Source: Buxus sempervirens
Lineage: Eukaryota > Streptophyta > Magnoliopsida > Buxales > Buxaceae
DNA length: 64,000 nucleotides
Assembly (NCBI GenBank): GCA_947561395.2
Contig: OX387184.1
Coordinates: forward strand, 5,766,001 to 5,830,000
Reading direction: 5' to 3'
Positions 37,360 through 49,700 of the stretch are shown piece by piece. The position numbers and the translations under genes are program-made. Below the pieces are notes generated by a model. The model did not search any database. It was not told the DNA's origin and worked only from the letters and a program-made list of their open reading frames with translations. Each line of letters begins with the position of its first letter. Within the stretch, counting starts at the first letter, position 1.

Positions 37360-38838
37360 ATGAGAGACAGTCGAGGAGGCACCATGTTTGCCGAGGTGAA
37401 TAGTATACCACGTCCCAAATTTGGCAACCTCTTGTTCTCTGATCCAAACATTTCATCGACTAGCAACGAAGATGATTACCCAACTCGCCACAGCAGTGCT
37501 TCCGCAGCAAGTCCCGGCTACTATGACCGCAATCCTCTCAGTGCAGAGAGTTCGCCTTACAACATGTCTCCCTGGAACCAGCCAATATCTCCTTACGCTA
37601 AATCTCCATGGACGAGGTCATCTCCTGCAGTAGCTCCACCAGAGGAGAGTTGCGCTCCTAATGGCCTCATCGGATCGATTGTCCGAGAAGAAGGCCACAT
37701 ATACTCCTTGGCTGCCTCCGGTGATCTACTTTACACGGGGTCAGACAGCAAGAACATTCGCGTCTGGAAGAATTTGAAGGAGTTTTCTGGATTCAAATCT
37801 AACAGTGGATTGGTTAAAGCCATTGTTATATCGGGTGAGAAGATCTTTACAGGTCACCAAGACGGCAAGATTCGAGTCTGGAGGGTCTCCGCTAAGAACC
37901 CAAGCGTTCACAGGCGCGTCGGAACCATGCCCACTCTCAAGGATTACATCAAGAGCTCCCTCAACCCGAGTAATTACGTCGAAAGAAGACGCCATCGGAA
38001 CGGCCTCTGGATCAGGCATTTCGATGCTGTATCTTGCTTGAGCTTAAACGAAGATCAAGGACTTCTTTATTCTGGTTCTTGGGACAAAACCCTGAAAGTA
38101 TGGAGGATCTCGGACTCCAAGTGCCTGGAATCGATCAACGTTCACGATGACGCCGTCAACTCTGTGGTGGCGGGCTTCGATGGTTTAGTCTTCACGGGTT
38201 CTGCGGACGGCACCGTTAAAGTTTGGCGGAGAGAGCTTCATGGAAGCCGGACGAAGCACTTCTTCGTTCAAACCATGTTAAAACAGGAGTGCGCAGTAAC
38301 GGCGTTAGCCGTGAACTCTTCGTCGTCCGTGCTTTACTGCGGGTCGTCAGACGGACTGGTTAACTTCTGGGAACGTGAGAAGCACCTATCTCACGGTGGG
38401 GTCCTACGAGGACATAAGCTGGCGGTCCTGTGCCTAGCTGCCGCTGAAAGCCTTGTATTTAGCGGGTCGGCGGACAAGACGATATGCGTGTGGAGGAGGG
38501 AAACGGGAATTCACACCTGCTTGTCTGTCTTGACAGGGCACACAGGGCCTGTTAAATGTCTGGCCGTTGAATTGGATCGCGAATCAACGGATGACGATCC
38601 ACGATGGATTGTGTACAGCGGCAGCCTAGACAAATCTGTAAAGGTTTGGAAGGTGTCGGAACAGTCGCCGGAACCACAGCAGAAGCCTGCCGTGAAACAA
38701 AAGCATGTGTCAAACGGGTATCCGGTTCTTGACAAGGTGGCGTCCGGGCAAGGACAGAGCTTCTCCTCCCCTGGGAGACTTAACCCAGAACACGAGGTAC
38801 TAGGAAATTCTCAAAGACTTCAAAACCAAAAGAGATGA
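37360..38838 (+). CDS. JINGUBANG-like WD40-repeat protein
   Basis: Single exon, 492 residues. A Ser/Pro-rich N-terminal 100 residues precede seven or so WD repeats. Visible repeat cores are [72 protein letters not shown] and [12 protein letters not shown], spanning about residues 110-445. The insert between repeats 2 and 3 ([21 protein letters not shown]) is the hallmark I know from the intronless plant JINGUBANG (JGB) family, in which JGB restrains pollen germination. Which family member this is cannot be told. The first ATG is used, with a TATA box upstream and no lesion. The tail after residue 450 is polar and probably disordered. Confidence 0.9.
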   Translation: MRDSRGGTMFAEVNSIPRPKFGNLLFSDPNISSTSNEDDYPTRHSSASAASPGYYDRNPLSAESSPYNMSPWNQPISPYAKSPWTRSSPAVAPPEESCAPNGLIGSIVREEGHIYSLAASGDLLYTGSDSKNIRVWKNLKEFSGFKSNSGLVKAIVISGEKIFTGHQDGKIRVWRVSAKNPSVHRRVGTMPTLKDYIKSSLNPSNYVERRRHRNGLWIRHFDAVSCLSLNEDQGLLYSGSWDKTLKVWRISDSKCLESINVHDDAVNSVVAGFDGLVFTGSADGTVKVWRRELHGSRTKHFFVQTMLKQECAVTALAVNSSSSVLYCGSSDGLVNFWEREKHLSHGGVLRGHKLAVLCLAAAESLVFSGSADKTICVWRRETGIHTCLSVLTGHTGPVKCLAVELDRESTDDDPRWIVYSGSLDKSVKVWKVSEQSPEPQQKPAVKQKHVSNGYPVLDKVASGQGQSFSSPGRLNPEHEVLGNSQRLQNQKR

Positions 38839-39207
38839 AAAAGAGAGAGACTGCTTACTCATCTTCACGAACCAATGGACAATCGTTAAATTAAGCGGGT
38901 TTTTACTGTATTAAGCATATAATTTTCTATTTTTGGTTTTTTGGTGGTAAATGTAATGAAAACATTACTCTACCTCTACTACGTGTTTAGCTAAGGTGCT
39001 TGCGGTTGTAAATAGTTCTGTGTTGTAGGATATTGGCTTGTAACGTTTGTTAGAATATTTTTTTAAGACGTATAAGTTGCTTTCTTTCTAATGGTAAAAA
39101 TTAATAATATACGGACCTAACGAGTAACTAGATTGGAAGAGCTAAGAATGAGAGGTTCATTGGTTGAAGTAGAACGGCCTCTGTTGGTCTCAGTTCTATG
39201 CCAATTG
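38839..39207. other. 3' flank of the WD40 gene
   Basis: AT-rich sequence, likely the 3' UTR, leading to the hairpin that starts at 39208. No coding signal. Confidence 0.5.
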
Positions 39208-39348
39208 AAATCCTGTGGATCATTTATCTAGATTCCTTATGTGGATCTTCCACAAGATTGTGCTATGTGCCATAAGGAACATATGGCACATAACACAATC
39301 TTGTGGAAGATCCACGTAAGGAGTCTAGATAAATGATCCATAGGATTT
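39208..39348. repeat. 141-bp near-perfect hairpin (MITE or small-RNA precursor-like)
   Basis: The left arm 39208-39274 and right arm 39282-39348 are 67-nt reverse complements with only four differences, separated by a 7-base loop (AGGAACA). Three of the four differences give G-U pairs if the plus strand is transcribed. The arms contain GGATCATTTATCTAGA and GATCTTCCACAAGATTGTG. No target-site duplication was obvious. It lies 370 bp downstream of the WD40 stop, in the same or opposing read-through zone as the kinase 3' end. Confidence 0.9.
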
Positions 39349-40068
39349 GAACCCGTTTTATGCAAGAGCCTCCGAATGACGCACACGCGTCTCGAGTATC
39401 CAACCGTAAAGGTCATCATTTTTTTCTCTTGTTTATTCAGGTTGGTAGTCAGCGTTAATTAACTGAACAGTGAGTTATTTTAGATTTTTTAGAATCTGAG
39501 CAGTGGAAGATTACCTACATACCAAGGAAGGGTAATGCAGCAGCTACCTAATACAGTTGTAAGAATGGGACAGAGGATGAATAAGTACCAGGTTTGGGTT
39601 GAAATTTTGCTAATAGATATTTAGCAGTTGTCCGTAAAGGAAAAACTGAAGAATCTTTTGGGCTGATGCGGAGACAAGTGCTTATTGGAGAAAAACTAAA
39701 AAGAAAAAACAAGAATTAGTTGGTGTGAAGATGCAGTTCAATGTGATACGTGTTCAAGTTGGCAGTATGCAATAACTTGTTTAGTTGGTGGCCAAACATC
39801 TATTCCTTTATAAATGAATTAAGAAAAAACCTAGCTAGATTAATCGGTACATTTTTATAATTGTACGTAACACATACTGAAAAAACAAAAACAAGATGAA
39901 GATGTGGCCTATTGATAAGCGGCTTTCCCCGGCCGCTTGGCTTATTAATTTTGAATCCAACCTTTTGGGTAATTTGGATCAAGCAGTTCACCTTAATTAC
40001 CCTGCCCAAACAGAGAATCCAGTACTGTCTGCCTTCAGAAAATATACATTCAAAGATCTCTCAGATGC
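39349..40068. other. Intergenic between convergent genes
   Basis: 3' flank of the minus-strand kinase gene. No exon beyond its final stop codon at 40069-40071 and no other feature recognised. Confidence 0.5.
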
Positions 40069-43000
40069 TCACTGTGAAAGCTTTCGAGAATGGTTAATAT
40101 ATCTCATTTCGTTTTGTGGCTGTGAGCTCAAACCTCGCATGCGCCCACTTCTGTTGCCTCCCGAGTTCAATTCCAAACCAAGGGTCATAAGTGCATCTCC
40201 TCCTTCCAATATTTTAAGTACCTACTTATTAAGGGAAAAAAACCCATGAAAGCAGCAGGAAAAAGTCAGTATTTAAAGGACATGAAAGATACATTAATTG
40301 TACCCTATAGTGCCAAAGGAAAACAATATACATTAATTAGGTGGAGAAACCTTGCCTTAGACATGGGAGGTCTAGATTCTGGATCTCGATGCAGGCACAA
40401 GGATGCAGCATAAGTCATGGCTCCTAATTGGTTGGAGAAGTTGTGAACTTGGCTGGAATCCAAGACCAAGCGCCTGTCCATCAAAGAAAGATCTAAGTGC
40501 AGGCCATCACATTGTTCCAGTGCCGAAAGAGGAAACCGTTCGCCTGTGTACTTCTGGTCCATGAGACGAGCCAAGTCATCAAATCTCCGGCCAGTTATTA
40601 GCTCCAGCAAAACCACCCCAAACGCATAAACATCAGCTCTCTCCGTGACTTTTCTCCCCTTTATGCACTCGGGTGCAAGATACCTGAGAAAAAGTTGTGT
40701 TTCCATTAAATTAACTAACAATGGCGATTAGTACTACCTTCTAATACCTTACACCTTTCATGTCATCTGTGGGCAATACGTACCCGAAGGCCCCCGACGC
40801 CGGTGGCTTTGAACCAACATCCCATTCAGGGTTCCACCTAGCCAATCCGAAATCTCCAACCTATATGCACATCGTATTTTAAATCAAACGATTGGTCATA
40901 AATCTCCGTTTTGAAGACACAATTAAATCACGTAATCATGGAAATAAGGAAAAAGAAAAAACGTAGTTGGGGGGAGTATACCAGTGGTTCGAAATCGTGG
41001 GTGAGGAGTATATTGTTGGGCTGCACGTCTCCGTGTACGATGCACCCAACCCTGCAATCTTCGTGAAGGTATCGTAGACCTCTTGCTGCCCCAATTGCTA
41101 TCTGAAGCCGCTGCTGCCAATCCAATGGGGCAGCACCGACGCCATCGTTGCTTCCTAATCATGCCAGCCACAGCACTTTTAATAGTTTCACAAAATGCAT
41201 CATTATCATTGTGCCATTCTTTAAAATTAATGCATATATCTATACCATATAAATGGAGGTCCAACGAGCCGTTGCAGATGTACTCATAAACCAAGATTCT
41301 TTTCGTCCCTTTGATGCAAAACCCAATTAGCATTACAATGTTCTTATGTTGTGCGCAGCTCAGGATGCTGACCTCCCTACAGAACTCAGCAATTCCTCGA
41401 GTCCAGTCTCTTTCCAGTTGCTTCACTGCAACCACTTGGCCATCCCTCAACACCCCTCTGTGAATCGTCCCAAACTTTCCTTGTGCTATGAAGTTCGACC
41501 CAGAAAACCCATCTGTAGCAATCTCCAGCTCGCCATATTCGAACTTTATAGCTGGTTTTCCGAAAGTGGGTGACTTGTGCCGACACAATGAACAAAGAGG
41601 AGGATGTTTTGAAAAACATTTGCTTAAGGACACCGCATCTCTTACCTCCAAGTTGAGATTGTAGCCACTTGGATTAGCTTGGCTAAGTTCCACACGCCGT
41701 AGTCTCCTTTCTGCATCGAATTGGGCAAACCTCTCAATCAGCGTTATCGAATTGGGATGTTTGGCACTATCAGTACTTCTGTATGTTCCGGTTATCGAAT
41801 TTTGCTGGTCCGCTATGCGTTTGAGAAGAGTCTGGTATACATTCTGACGGATTGTAGAGGGAGAAATCAGCCCATTCCCGTCGGAGCGAAATTCTGTAAA
41901 TTTTTCATTCGAGTCGACTTGTTCGTTTAAGGGTCTAGACTTACCCTTTTCCAATCCTTCAAAAAGAGGATTTCGCTGACAGAGAAAGAAAGGAGAAGTA
42001 CCCACGTGGGAACTCGATACTGAAAGCTCCCCTGTAGTTGTTCTTGAACAGGAGCTTTCCCCATCTTCAGGGCTGCTCACAGGAGTCGGATGCTTGATCC
42101 TGTGGCCTTGGTCTGATACGGGTGAAGAAGCATCAGAAAAAACAGGGGCTTGTAGTTCATCTGGGTAACCCAACTTGAGCCTTAAGATTTTAGGTTGGGA
42201 ACGTTTCATAACCACGATGTTACATTGGAGTTCCTCAATGCACCGCTTCTCTTCTTGCTTCAATTGCCTGTGTCCGTATCAACAACAAAATCCCTTGTAA
42301 AACATAAGCTGTAACATCTTCAAAACCCACAAAATAAAAACACAATGGAGAAACAAAGAACCAGTTTGGTATCTTCTGTTACTTTTTCTTGCATTTGTTG
42401 TATATCTAATTTGAGGGAGATGCTGACACGTATAGCATCCGACAATCAGGAGTTTTTTCCCATTTATAAACGTACACGGCTTTTCCTGTTAAAAATTATC
42501 AACCGTCGGATTCTAGACGCGTAGCTGCATCTCCCTCAAACTGCAGGACAAATGCAGGAATGCGGCATACTGGTGAACGTAGGCATGAGATGCTCGCATG
42601 CTTTCAAATAATCTATCTTTTTACTCTTTTGGAAAAAAGTAATCCATCGGCATTAGGTAGTCAATAAAAGACTAGAGAAAATATAGCAAAGACAGCTCAA
42701 AGAAGCTGATTAAATTAGAAATAAGAAATGAATGATACTTTGTTTAATTACTTGTCCAATACGACCCAGTTGGCCCCAGCCTTTTTCGCTTCAGCAGCCA
42801 CCACACCAGCCGGTGAACCTGATACCACCTTGATCCTCACACTAACCTATCAATCACCAAAATCACTTCTTTATCCGTCATTAATCATGTAAGGAACTCC
42901 TGAATTGACCACGTAAATGTAAACTTTGAATTTGGTTTGGGCCATTTAAAGGAAAGCAACTAAAGGGTCTTTTGCTTAAGACTGAGACTTAATTAAACCA

Positions 43001-44343
43001 ATCACATAAGCTCCATTTCTTATTCTATTCTTTTCTACGAAGGCAAATGCTCTGCAATCCCATGCGATTTTATACTGCATTAAACTGGCATGAGATGTTG
43101 TTATATGAAGCATTTTCATGATTAGTGTTTTTCTCTTGTTGTAAAATGTTTCATATGGGTCACTTTAAAAACACCACGTGGGATGCGACACATGATAGTA
43201 TCTTAGGCTAATAATAGTGGGCAATGCAGTAAAATAAGGAATAAAATCATCTATAATTTTTGACAGAATTGTGACCTACTGTTCGAGTGAGATTCTTTCA
43301 CGTGAAACATCCTATAATTAGTGTTTCTTCACTTTTTGTAAATATTTTATGTATGACTTGCTTAAAAATAATAACAATAATAACAACAACAACAGTGGGA
43401 TGCTCTAAAATTATCCCATCACTCCAACATCTGGTTGCAATTCAGCCAAAATAGCAAACGATTTCATTCCCTAAAACAGAGCAGCAGGTGAAACACTCAG
43501 GAAAAATAATAAAATGTGAAAAAAGGGATTGGAGCATTCATTTGACGCCGTGCAACTGCATCTGTCATTACACAACGATACGTCTATTATGACTGTCCAG
43601 TTTTTTTTTGGGTAAGCTGTAAGCATGACTGTCCAGTTGGTTACCAAAAAAGAAAAGCATGACTGTCCAGTTGTTCCTTTCTCTGAAAGTGTCAGGAATT
43701 GAAGGAAACTGTTGGGTAGTAAAATTCCTTTTTTCGGCTATGTAATTAATGACTAAAGTACCCACTGGTGATTGGTCAGCAAGTTAATTAAAAAAGAAAA
43801 GCTAGACAAGAAGACAAAAGTTTAATAATTTCGAAGTCACCTGGTTGGGATCGTGAAACCGAAGAAGCATCTGAGAACAAGAATTTGAGATCTGACATAT
43901 CCACTCTGGAGATTTTCCCCGGTGACCGCCTCCATGACCTCCTCCGATAAATCTCGGAAACTTCCACGTTCTCCAACCTTTTCAACGAACAAGAAGTTTC
44001 AATTTGAACAGGGGGAAAAAAACGGAAGAGAGGAAGAAAAACAGAGAAAGGAGGGATCAAAATGAACAACAGTATTACCCCTATCGTCGTCGGAAGAGAC
44101 GGCGAGCAACGTTACGCAATCTCCGGGACGAACGAGGTGAGTGAAAGCCCAGGACAATGCCGTCTTGGAGATGTGCTTCTCCGCTCTAACGGCGACAGTT
44201 ACCTTTCCCACTCCAACCCCATCCTGGCTTCCTTTTTGTCTTCTCTTGCCATCGTGTCCGGACGGGATTCCGACCGGGAACATAAAGTTCGTCAAAGAGA
44301 GGACCCCTGAGAAATTATGAGAAGTGCGTGAAAAAGAGGCCAA
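40069..44343 (-). CDS. USP-like domain plus protein kinase (PERK-related, atypical HRD)
   Basis: Eight exons join in frame: 44079-44343, 43841-43977, 42752-42846, 41246-42267, 40982-41154, 40784-40860, 40356-40683 and 40069-40221, giving 749 residues, normal for this family (compare Arabidopsis At3g13690, At1g55200, At5g56790). Residues about 45-190 form a USP-like alpha/beta region ([38 protein letters not shown]). The kinase follows [15 protein letters not shown], with a QGKFG loop at 428-432, Lys448, HGD instead of HRD (547-549) with Gln where the catalytic-loop Lys belongs, and DFG at 567-569. Such proteins are often labelled inactive kinases. Intron 7 uses a GC donor (AAG|GCAAGG). A second in-frame Met at residue 21 is an alternative start. 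Confidence 0.92.
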
Positions 44344-46734
44344 TCAAGCTTCTCTTTTGTCTTCCCTTTTTAGCTTCTAGACGGCCAGGTCTTAAGGGAC
44401 GGAAGAAGGAGGGTACGACTACAACGATCGGCAGCGAGGAAGTGTGAGTATTGGGAATTCATTAGGAATCTTCAAGACACGTCGGTCCGGGAGCAGTTCT
44501 GCTGCACCACGCTGCGCACGTTCAGGTACGGATGATCATAGCTTGATCTCGTCTAAATTATATCAGTGATGTGCATCAAAGTCTCATATGCCGCTATAGA
44601 GTGTTCCATGTGCATATGGGCATTATTTTACCCCGTTTATAAAGTTTTGTTCAAGTGAGAGAAAAGATACCATTTGGAAAGACAAGACTGCCCTTATGCC
44701 TTAAGAGTATAGCCTATTTGCTTTCATTGGATTGGCTAGCTTTTCATTAAAGATTGTCTCTCTCCTCCCTCATTTCTTCCTCATTCCATACCTACGAGGC
44801 TTATGAGTATCTAGGCTTTTTCAGAATTACATATCAAAAAGGTCAACCAAATGACGAAGTTATAAATAAAATTTTTATTGATGTTTAATTGATTGGGGAT
44901 TTCTTGATAATCTTAATCTTATATGAGGCTTATGAGTATCTAACAGTTTTCAATCACAGAACACGTGTTTGTTTTCACCTTCTCTTTCGTTATTCCGTGT
45001 ACATCACGATTTTTATACACCGCTTGAAAATTGTTACCTCCTACCAGTCGAAAACTAGATTTTTGATGGCGTCTGTTTCACATTGGACGCATCTTTGAGA
45101 CACGACTCTAAAAACCAACCAAAACCCCCCACCAAATAAAGAAAACTTGTTGAGAAAACTTTATTGATGGTTACTTGTTGAGAGAGCAAAGTTCTACGCG
45201 GCATAAAAGCCTTACCTTACCTAATACTGAAGCCTTTTTCCTCGTCTGAAACGTAAGAAAAAAGTCAAAAAGAGAAAATGAATGTAAAGTAATAATAGAT
45301 GCAACAAAGACAAGAAACAGGAAAACCGCTATAGTTTGGTACAAAACAAAATCTGCGACACTGGTAGGCCATGAACTAGGGTAGGCCATGAACTAGATAC
45401 CCTTTATATTGGCAGGACATGAACTAGGCCATGAACTAGTAACTGGAGAAGCAGGTCACTGGCCTTGCAATGGGACATACAAGGCTCACATCACAGAGGC
45501 TGCGAACTCAATTTGCACATACATTGTAGTGGCATCCATCTCCAATAATATTATAACCTTAATTTAATTAACGTTTTTTCATTAAAGAAAAAACCCCCTC
45601 ATATTCAAGTAATTTTAAAGCTTTACAATGATCTAAAATTTCAGCATATATGACAATCTTCCTCTCAAGTTTGATTTGGAAGTTAAATAATCAGATTGAA
45701 ACTGACTAAATCTTGTTACATCTATACTATTATATAAAGTCAACCCCCTCTTTTTTGCCTGACATTTTATAACCAAAATGCCCTCCAATCTTTTTTCCAA
45801 TTTATTTCAATACCAAGGTTTGTTATTGCTACATGAATGAGTATCGTAACTAACTACCAACATAACATTTTCTTTTGCTACTTGCACGGTGCTCATTCCT
45901 CTAGTCAATGAAATTCCAACCATTCTCAATTGATTTGTTCTTTAATGTAATTAACTTTGTAATCAAGCTCTACTACATGGCAATATAAATTGGTGCGAAA
46001 ATTTTTTATTTGCTACAAGTAAGATCCTAAATTGCCTAAATTGAATGGATCAGATAGTTTTCTATTTTTGAAGTCATGGCCAAAGGCAGACCATATCTAT
46101 GCAATCAATTCCGTGCCGTGCCTCTTGCAAGACTTTGGAGGGTGTTCAAATATATCGGGATTCAGGAAACATGGCTCCGGAGTCTGGAATCAAAGCAAGC
46201 ACAAATAAAGAATGAGTTTCGGTCCCTAGTCCAACCCAAATTCATGCTGGAAGGTGGATTTTAGAGCTCCTATCTACAATTTTATGTTATTTATAGTTTT
46301 AAAGTAGTGCAGTTCAATGTAGGGTCCAACAAAATTTTCAAAAAAAAAAACCTAAAAAATATGAGTTTGGGACCGACGTCCAAACCAAATTCACGCGGCT
46401 CACGTTTATGAAGTTGCCACTTCTTCAAGTTGAAGCCAGACCCACTTCTCCTCGATGTGTATGGCCTGCACCAATAACCACGTAGATCACATTCTCTCCA
46501 CGGTACAAACCCCATGCTATCCAAACCCATCAAGCCGCGTCGGAGAAGCTTTGCCATACTCCGTTTCAGGCTCTTTCTTCCAGAAATATTTCAATGAACA
46601 AATAGAAGGGACATGGAGATCAAAAAAGTTCTATAAGCCTTACTGATAACTTAAATTTTCAAACTGCCAACTTTATGGAAGTCCCCTAAAAAAACCACAA
46701 CAATGGTGCAGGGTCCCCCATAAAGGTTCCACGA
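44344..46734. other. Intergenic between the kinase and RUS genes
   Basis: Contains the kinase promoter at its left and the RUS 3' flank at its right. Around 45370-45440 the phrase GGCCATGAACTAG occurs four times in slightly varied form, a short tandem repeat. Two related stretches (GAGTTT(C/G)GG, later ACCCAAATTCA or ACCAAATTCA) lie at about 46211 and 46365. No gene recognised. Confidence 0.45.
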
Positions 46735-49700
46735 CTACGGGCAGTCTACAAAACTATATCGCACTTGCTCCTGCCCACCCAATAAAATGTTTTTAGCAGC
46801 CCAACCAGACCTCTTGATTTCTTCCTTCAACAGATCAACATCCCTCTGTGTGCATCTCTTGCTATCTTCAATAACCTGAAACCACTCCTGGAGTGCTATA
46901 TCTGAGGTTGCACTAGCTTCTAGAATGTACTCCCACCTGCTTCTGTCCGATAAAAGTGCCTCACGGATATGACATGCCTATATAACACCAGAGTTTCATC
47001 ACAGAAAAATTTATATCATACAAGCTTAGAAAGATATGACACAAACTGGAAACTGAATTCCAGATTCCTTTATCCAGAAAAATGTACTTGGTTATGGTAT
47101 CTAATATGGAAAATAATGTGCAGACAGCCAGTCATTTACTACTGTTCAGCACAGTAAGTCAGTCAACATGCCCCTGCGGCTAAAAATGAGATAACCTCTC
47201 CTCTTATATTCAGCATGCTTCGTTTGAATTCAACAAGTAAATAAATACAATTCCTGTTTACCTGCATTAATCCCATGATGATATCTGTAGTGCTTGCTCC
47301 TTCACGTAGACCAAGAATAATACCATGCTACATTTCAGCAATGGGAAAAAATATACATAAACTCAGATGAGAATTACAATATAGAAACTAGTAACTTAAA
47401 AATGTTAACAGTGAAAGATAGAGCTTTCTCTGACATACTTGCTTATTTCTCCCCAGACTTCTATATGATAATTCAAGGCAGATGAAATAAAAATCTTCAC
47501 ATCTCAATGAATGCATCGTCAACATTGACAACCTTGGTACTGGATTCTTGGTATCTATACATCCAATTCTTATCGGCCACATTTCTCTGCCTGATCCAAA
47601 GCTCACTAATTATCTGTAAGCTCCATCATTCATGCACCCTTAAATTTCAAGAAGTTTATAAGGGCGCACTAAACACAAATAAATTTAATTGCGCGGGTCA
47701 AGCCTCACCTTTGCACCATGGAAATTCAATGCCTTCCTTCTTACTCACTTCTGAGGGCGACGGGACATATCTGAACTGAATCCATGAGTTCAGTATGATC
47801 TCAAGCCTATCCTGAATGCCAAAATCCAATAATTCAGGTGCTAAGCTTCAAGAACATTAGGAATGAAATATTGAATATGCTTGGATTGAAAAGCTAAACT
47901 TCTGCAAATGACATTACAGATCAAATCTGTGTTTCAGTGGTACCAGTAAAAGTATCAAAATCTGACACATGTATGAAGTAAACAATTTCATATGGTAGGC
48001 ATTACTAGATAATAGTATGCATGGGGAATTGCCTCATATACATTAACTTGTAATGTAAAAATAAAGAAAAGGAAATCTACAAGCATCAGCTTAAGCTGCT
48101 GGATTTTAATATATGGCCAACATATGATGTACTTATTCAAATGCCCCCAAAAACCAGCTTGAAATTTTTTCCAAGCACAAAAGACTAACTCTAATATGAC
48201 CACCAACCACCCACCCAACCCCCAAAACACAGCATGACCCGATACAGCTCCAAATAATAATGGGAAAAAAAAAACCAAAACAATACACAACCAGCAGCAA
48301 AGGCTGCCAACGGATTTAATCTAAGTAGGCGTAGTGAACCTGAGAAGGCAAACAAAAGGGTCGAATGTAACCCATAGGAGGCCAGCAGTGACAGTAAAGC
48401 CCATGCTATCCGAGTCCCACCCCTTTAAGTTTGATCTAAATCTTATTTCGAAGCAGTGGGTTTGTAAATGGTTTTTATCCAATAATCTGAAATTATATAA
48501 ATTCTTCTGATCCAAGTTCCAACCACTAATCAAATCAAATTTGGACATACCTGAATTCAATCCCATAAGTCCAAAACAATATACAAATAAAATAAAGTCC
48601 CATTACTTTATATAAATCAGGTTTTGTCACACACAAAATCAGTGATCATAAACCCTTTTAATGTTTCTTAAGTTTTATACAAGGAAAGATGTAAATCTTT
48701 GGTGAATCCTTCATAACACATGCAATTTATTTGTGTTTAAACTTAATATATGACCTAAATTTGACTTATCATATATGTAGAGAATTTGGGCTCTCAAAAT
48801 AAGCTTCAACGTGTGAATTACCCACAAGCAAGCAAGGAAGGCAAAATAATCCATTCATAAGTCTGGCAAGGAATTTCACTTTTGCCTTATTCTCTCTGTC
48901 CTGGTTGTAAAATAGGTTTGTTAATGATCTAATAATAATCAAAATCTGATTCGAAATAAATCTAAACAGACTTCAAGAGGGAGTTTGATTTCATGGCCTC
49001 ACATTGTATAATGATATCTGATCCAATCCAGCTATCAATTTTCGAATTTATAGACACTATAGAATACCAATCCTACCAAAAGCCTAAGCTGATAATAGGG
49101 ATGAACTTTTATATAATTATATTCCTAACACTCCCCGTCACGTGTGGGCTAGACACAAACCCACTTTTAGGGAGGCCCTACACGTGGAATATTTTTTTCA
49201 ATGGGTGGAGTGGGGGTTTGAACCCAAGACCTCGGTGTTAGCCTAAGGCTCTCATACCATATAGAACACCAATGAACTTTTATATTTAAATATATTCCTA
49301 ACATACACCATGATCAAATCTTAATCTGATGTGTTGACAGCATGACTAGAGGGTAAACTAGTTGGTAGCATGGAGGTTAATGAGTGAAAACAGGTTTGAG
49401 CCCAATGCTTTGGTACTAATAAACATACTTTATCAATGGACTATGCTCAAATGTTGAAAATAAAATATGAACATAAGGGAAAATGATGAAAGAAACAAAT
49501 GTGAATGGTTGGGACAATTTATGACTCCAACTTGTCCACAATGTAGAATGAAGGATAACTTTTGTGGTTCAGGACATACATTATTCTCATAGATGGAAGC
49601 TTCTTTACAATTAAACTGCCAGATATCCTATAAGTTTTGAGATGCTGGAAACAGTTATTCCAGAATAAATGGGCAAGACTAACCTTTGTCAATGTTTGCA

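Noticed and set aside
49100..49310. Direct copies of ATGAACTTTTATAT...TATATTCCTAACA about 170 bp apart
   Set aside because: They look like ends of an inserted repeat in RUS intron 6, but the copies are uneven and no element type could be assigned.
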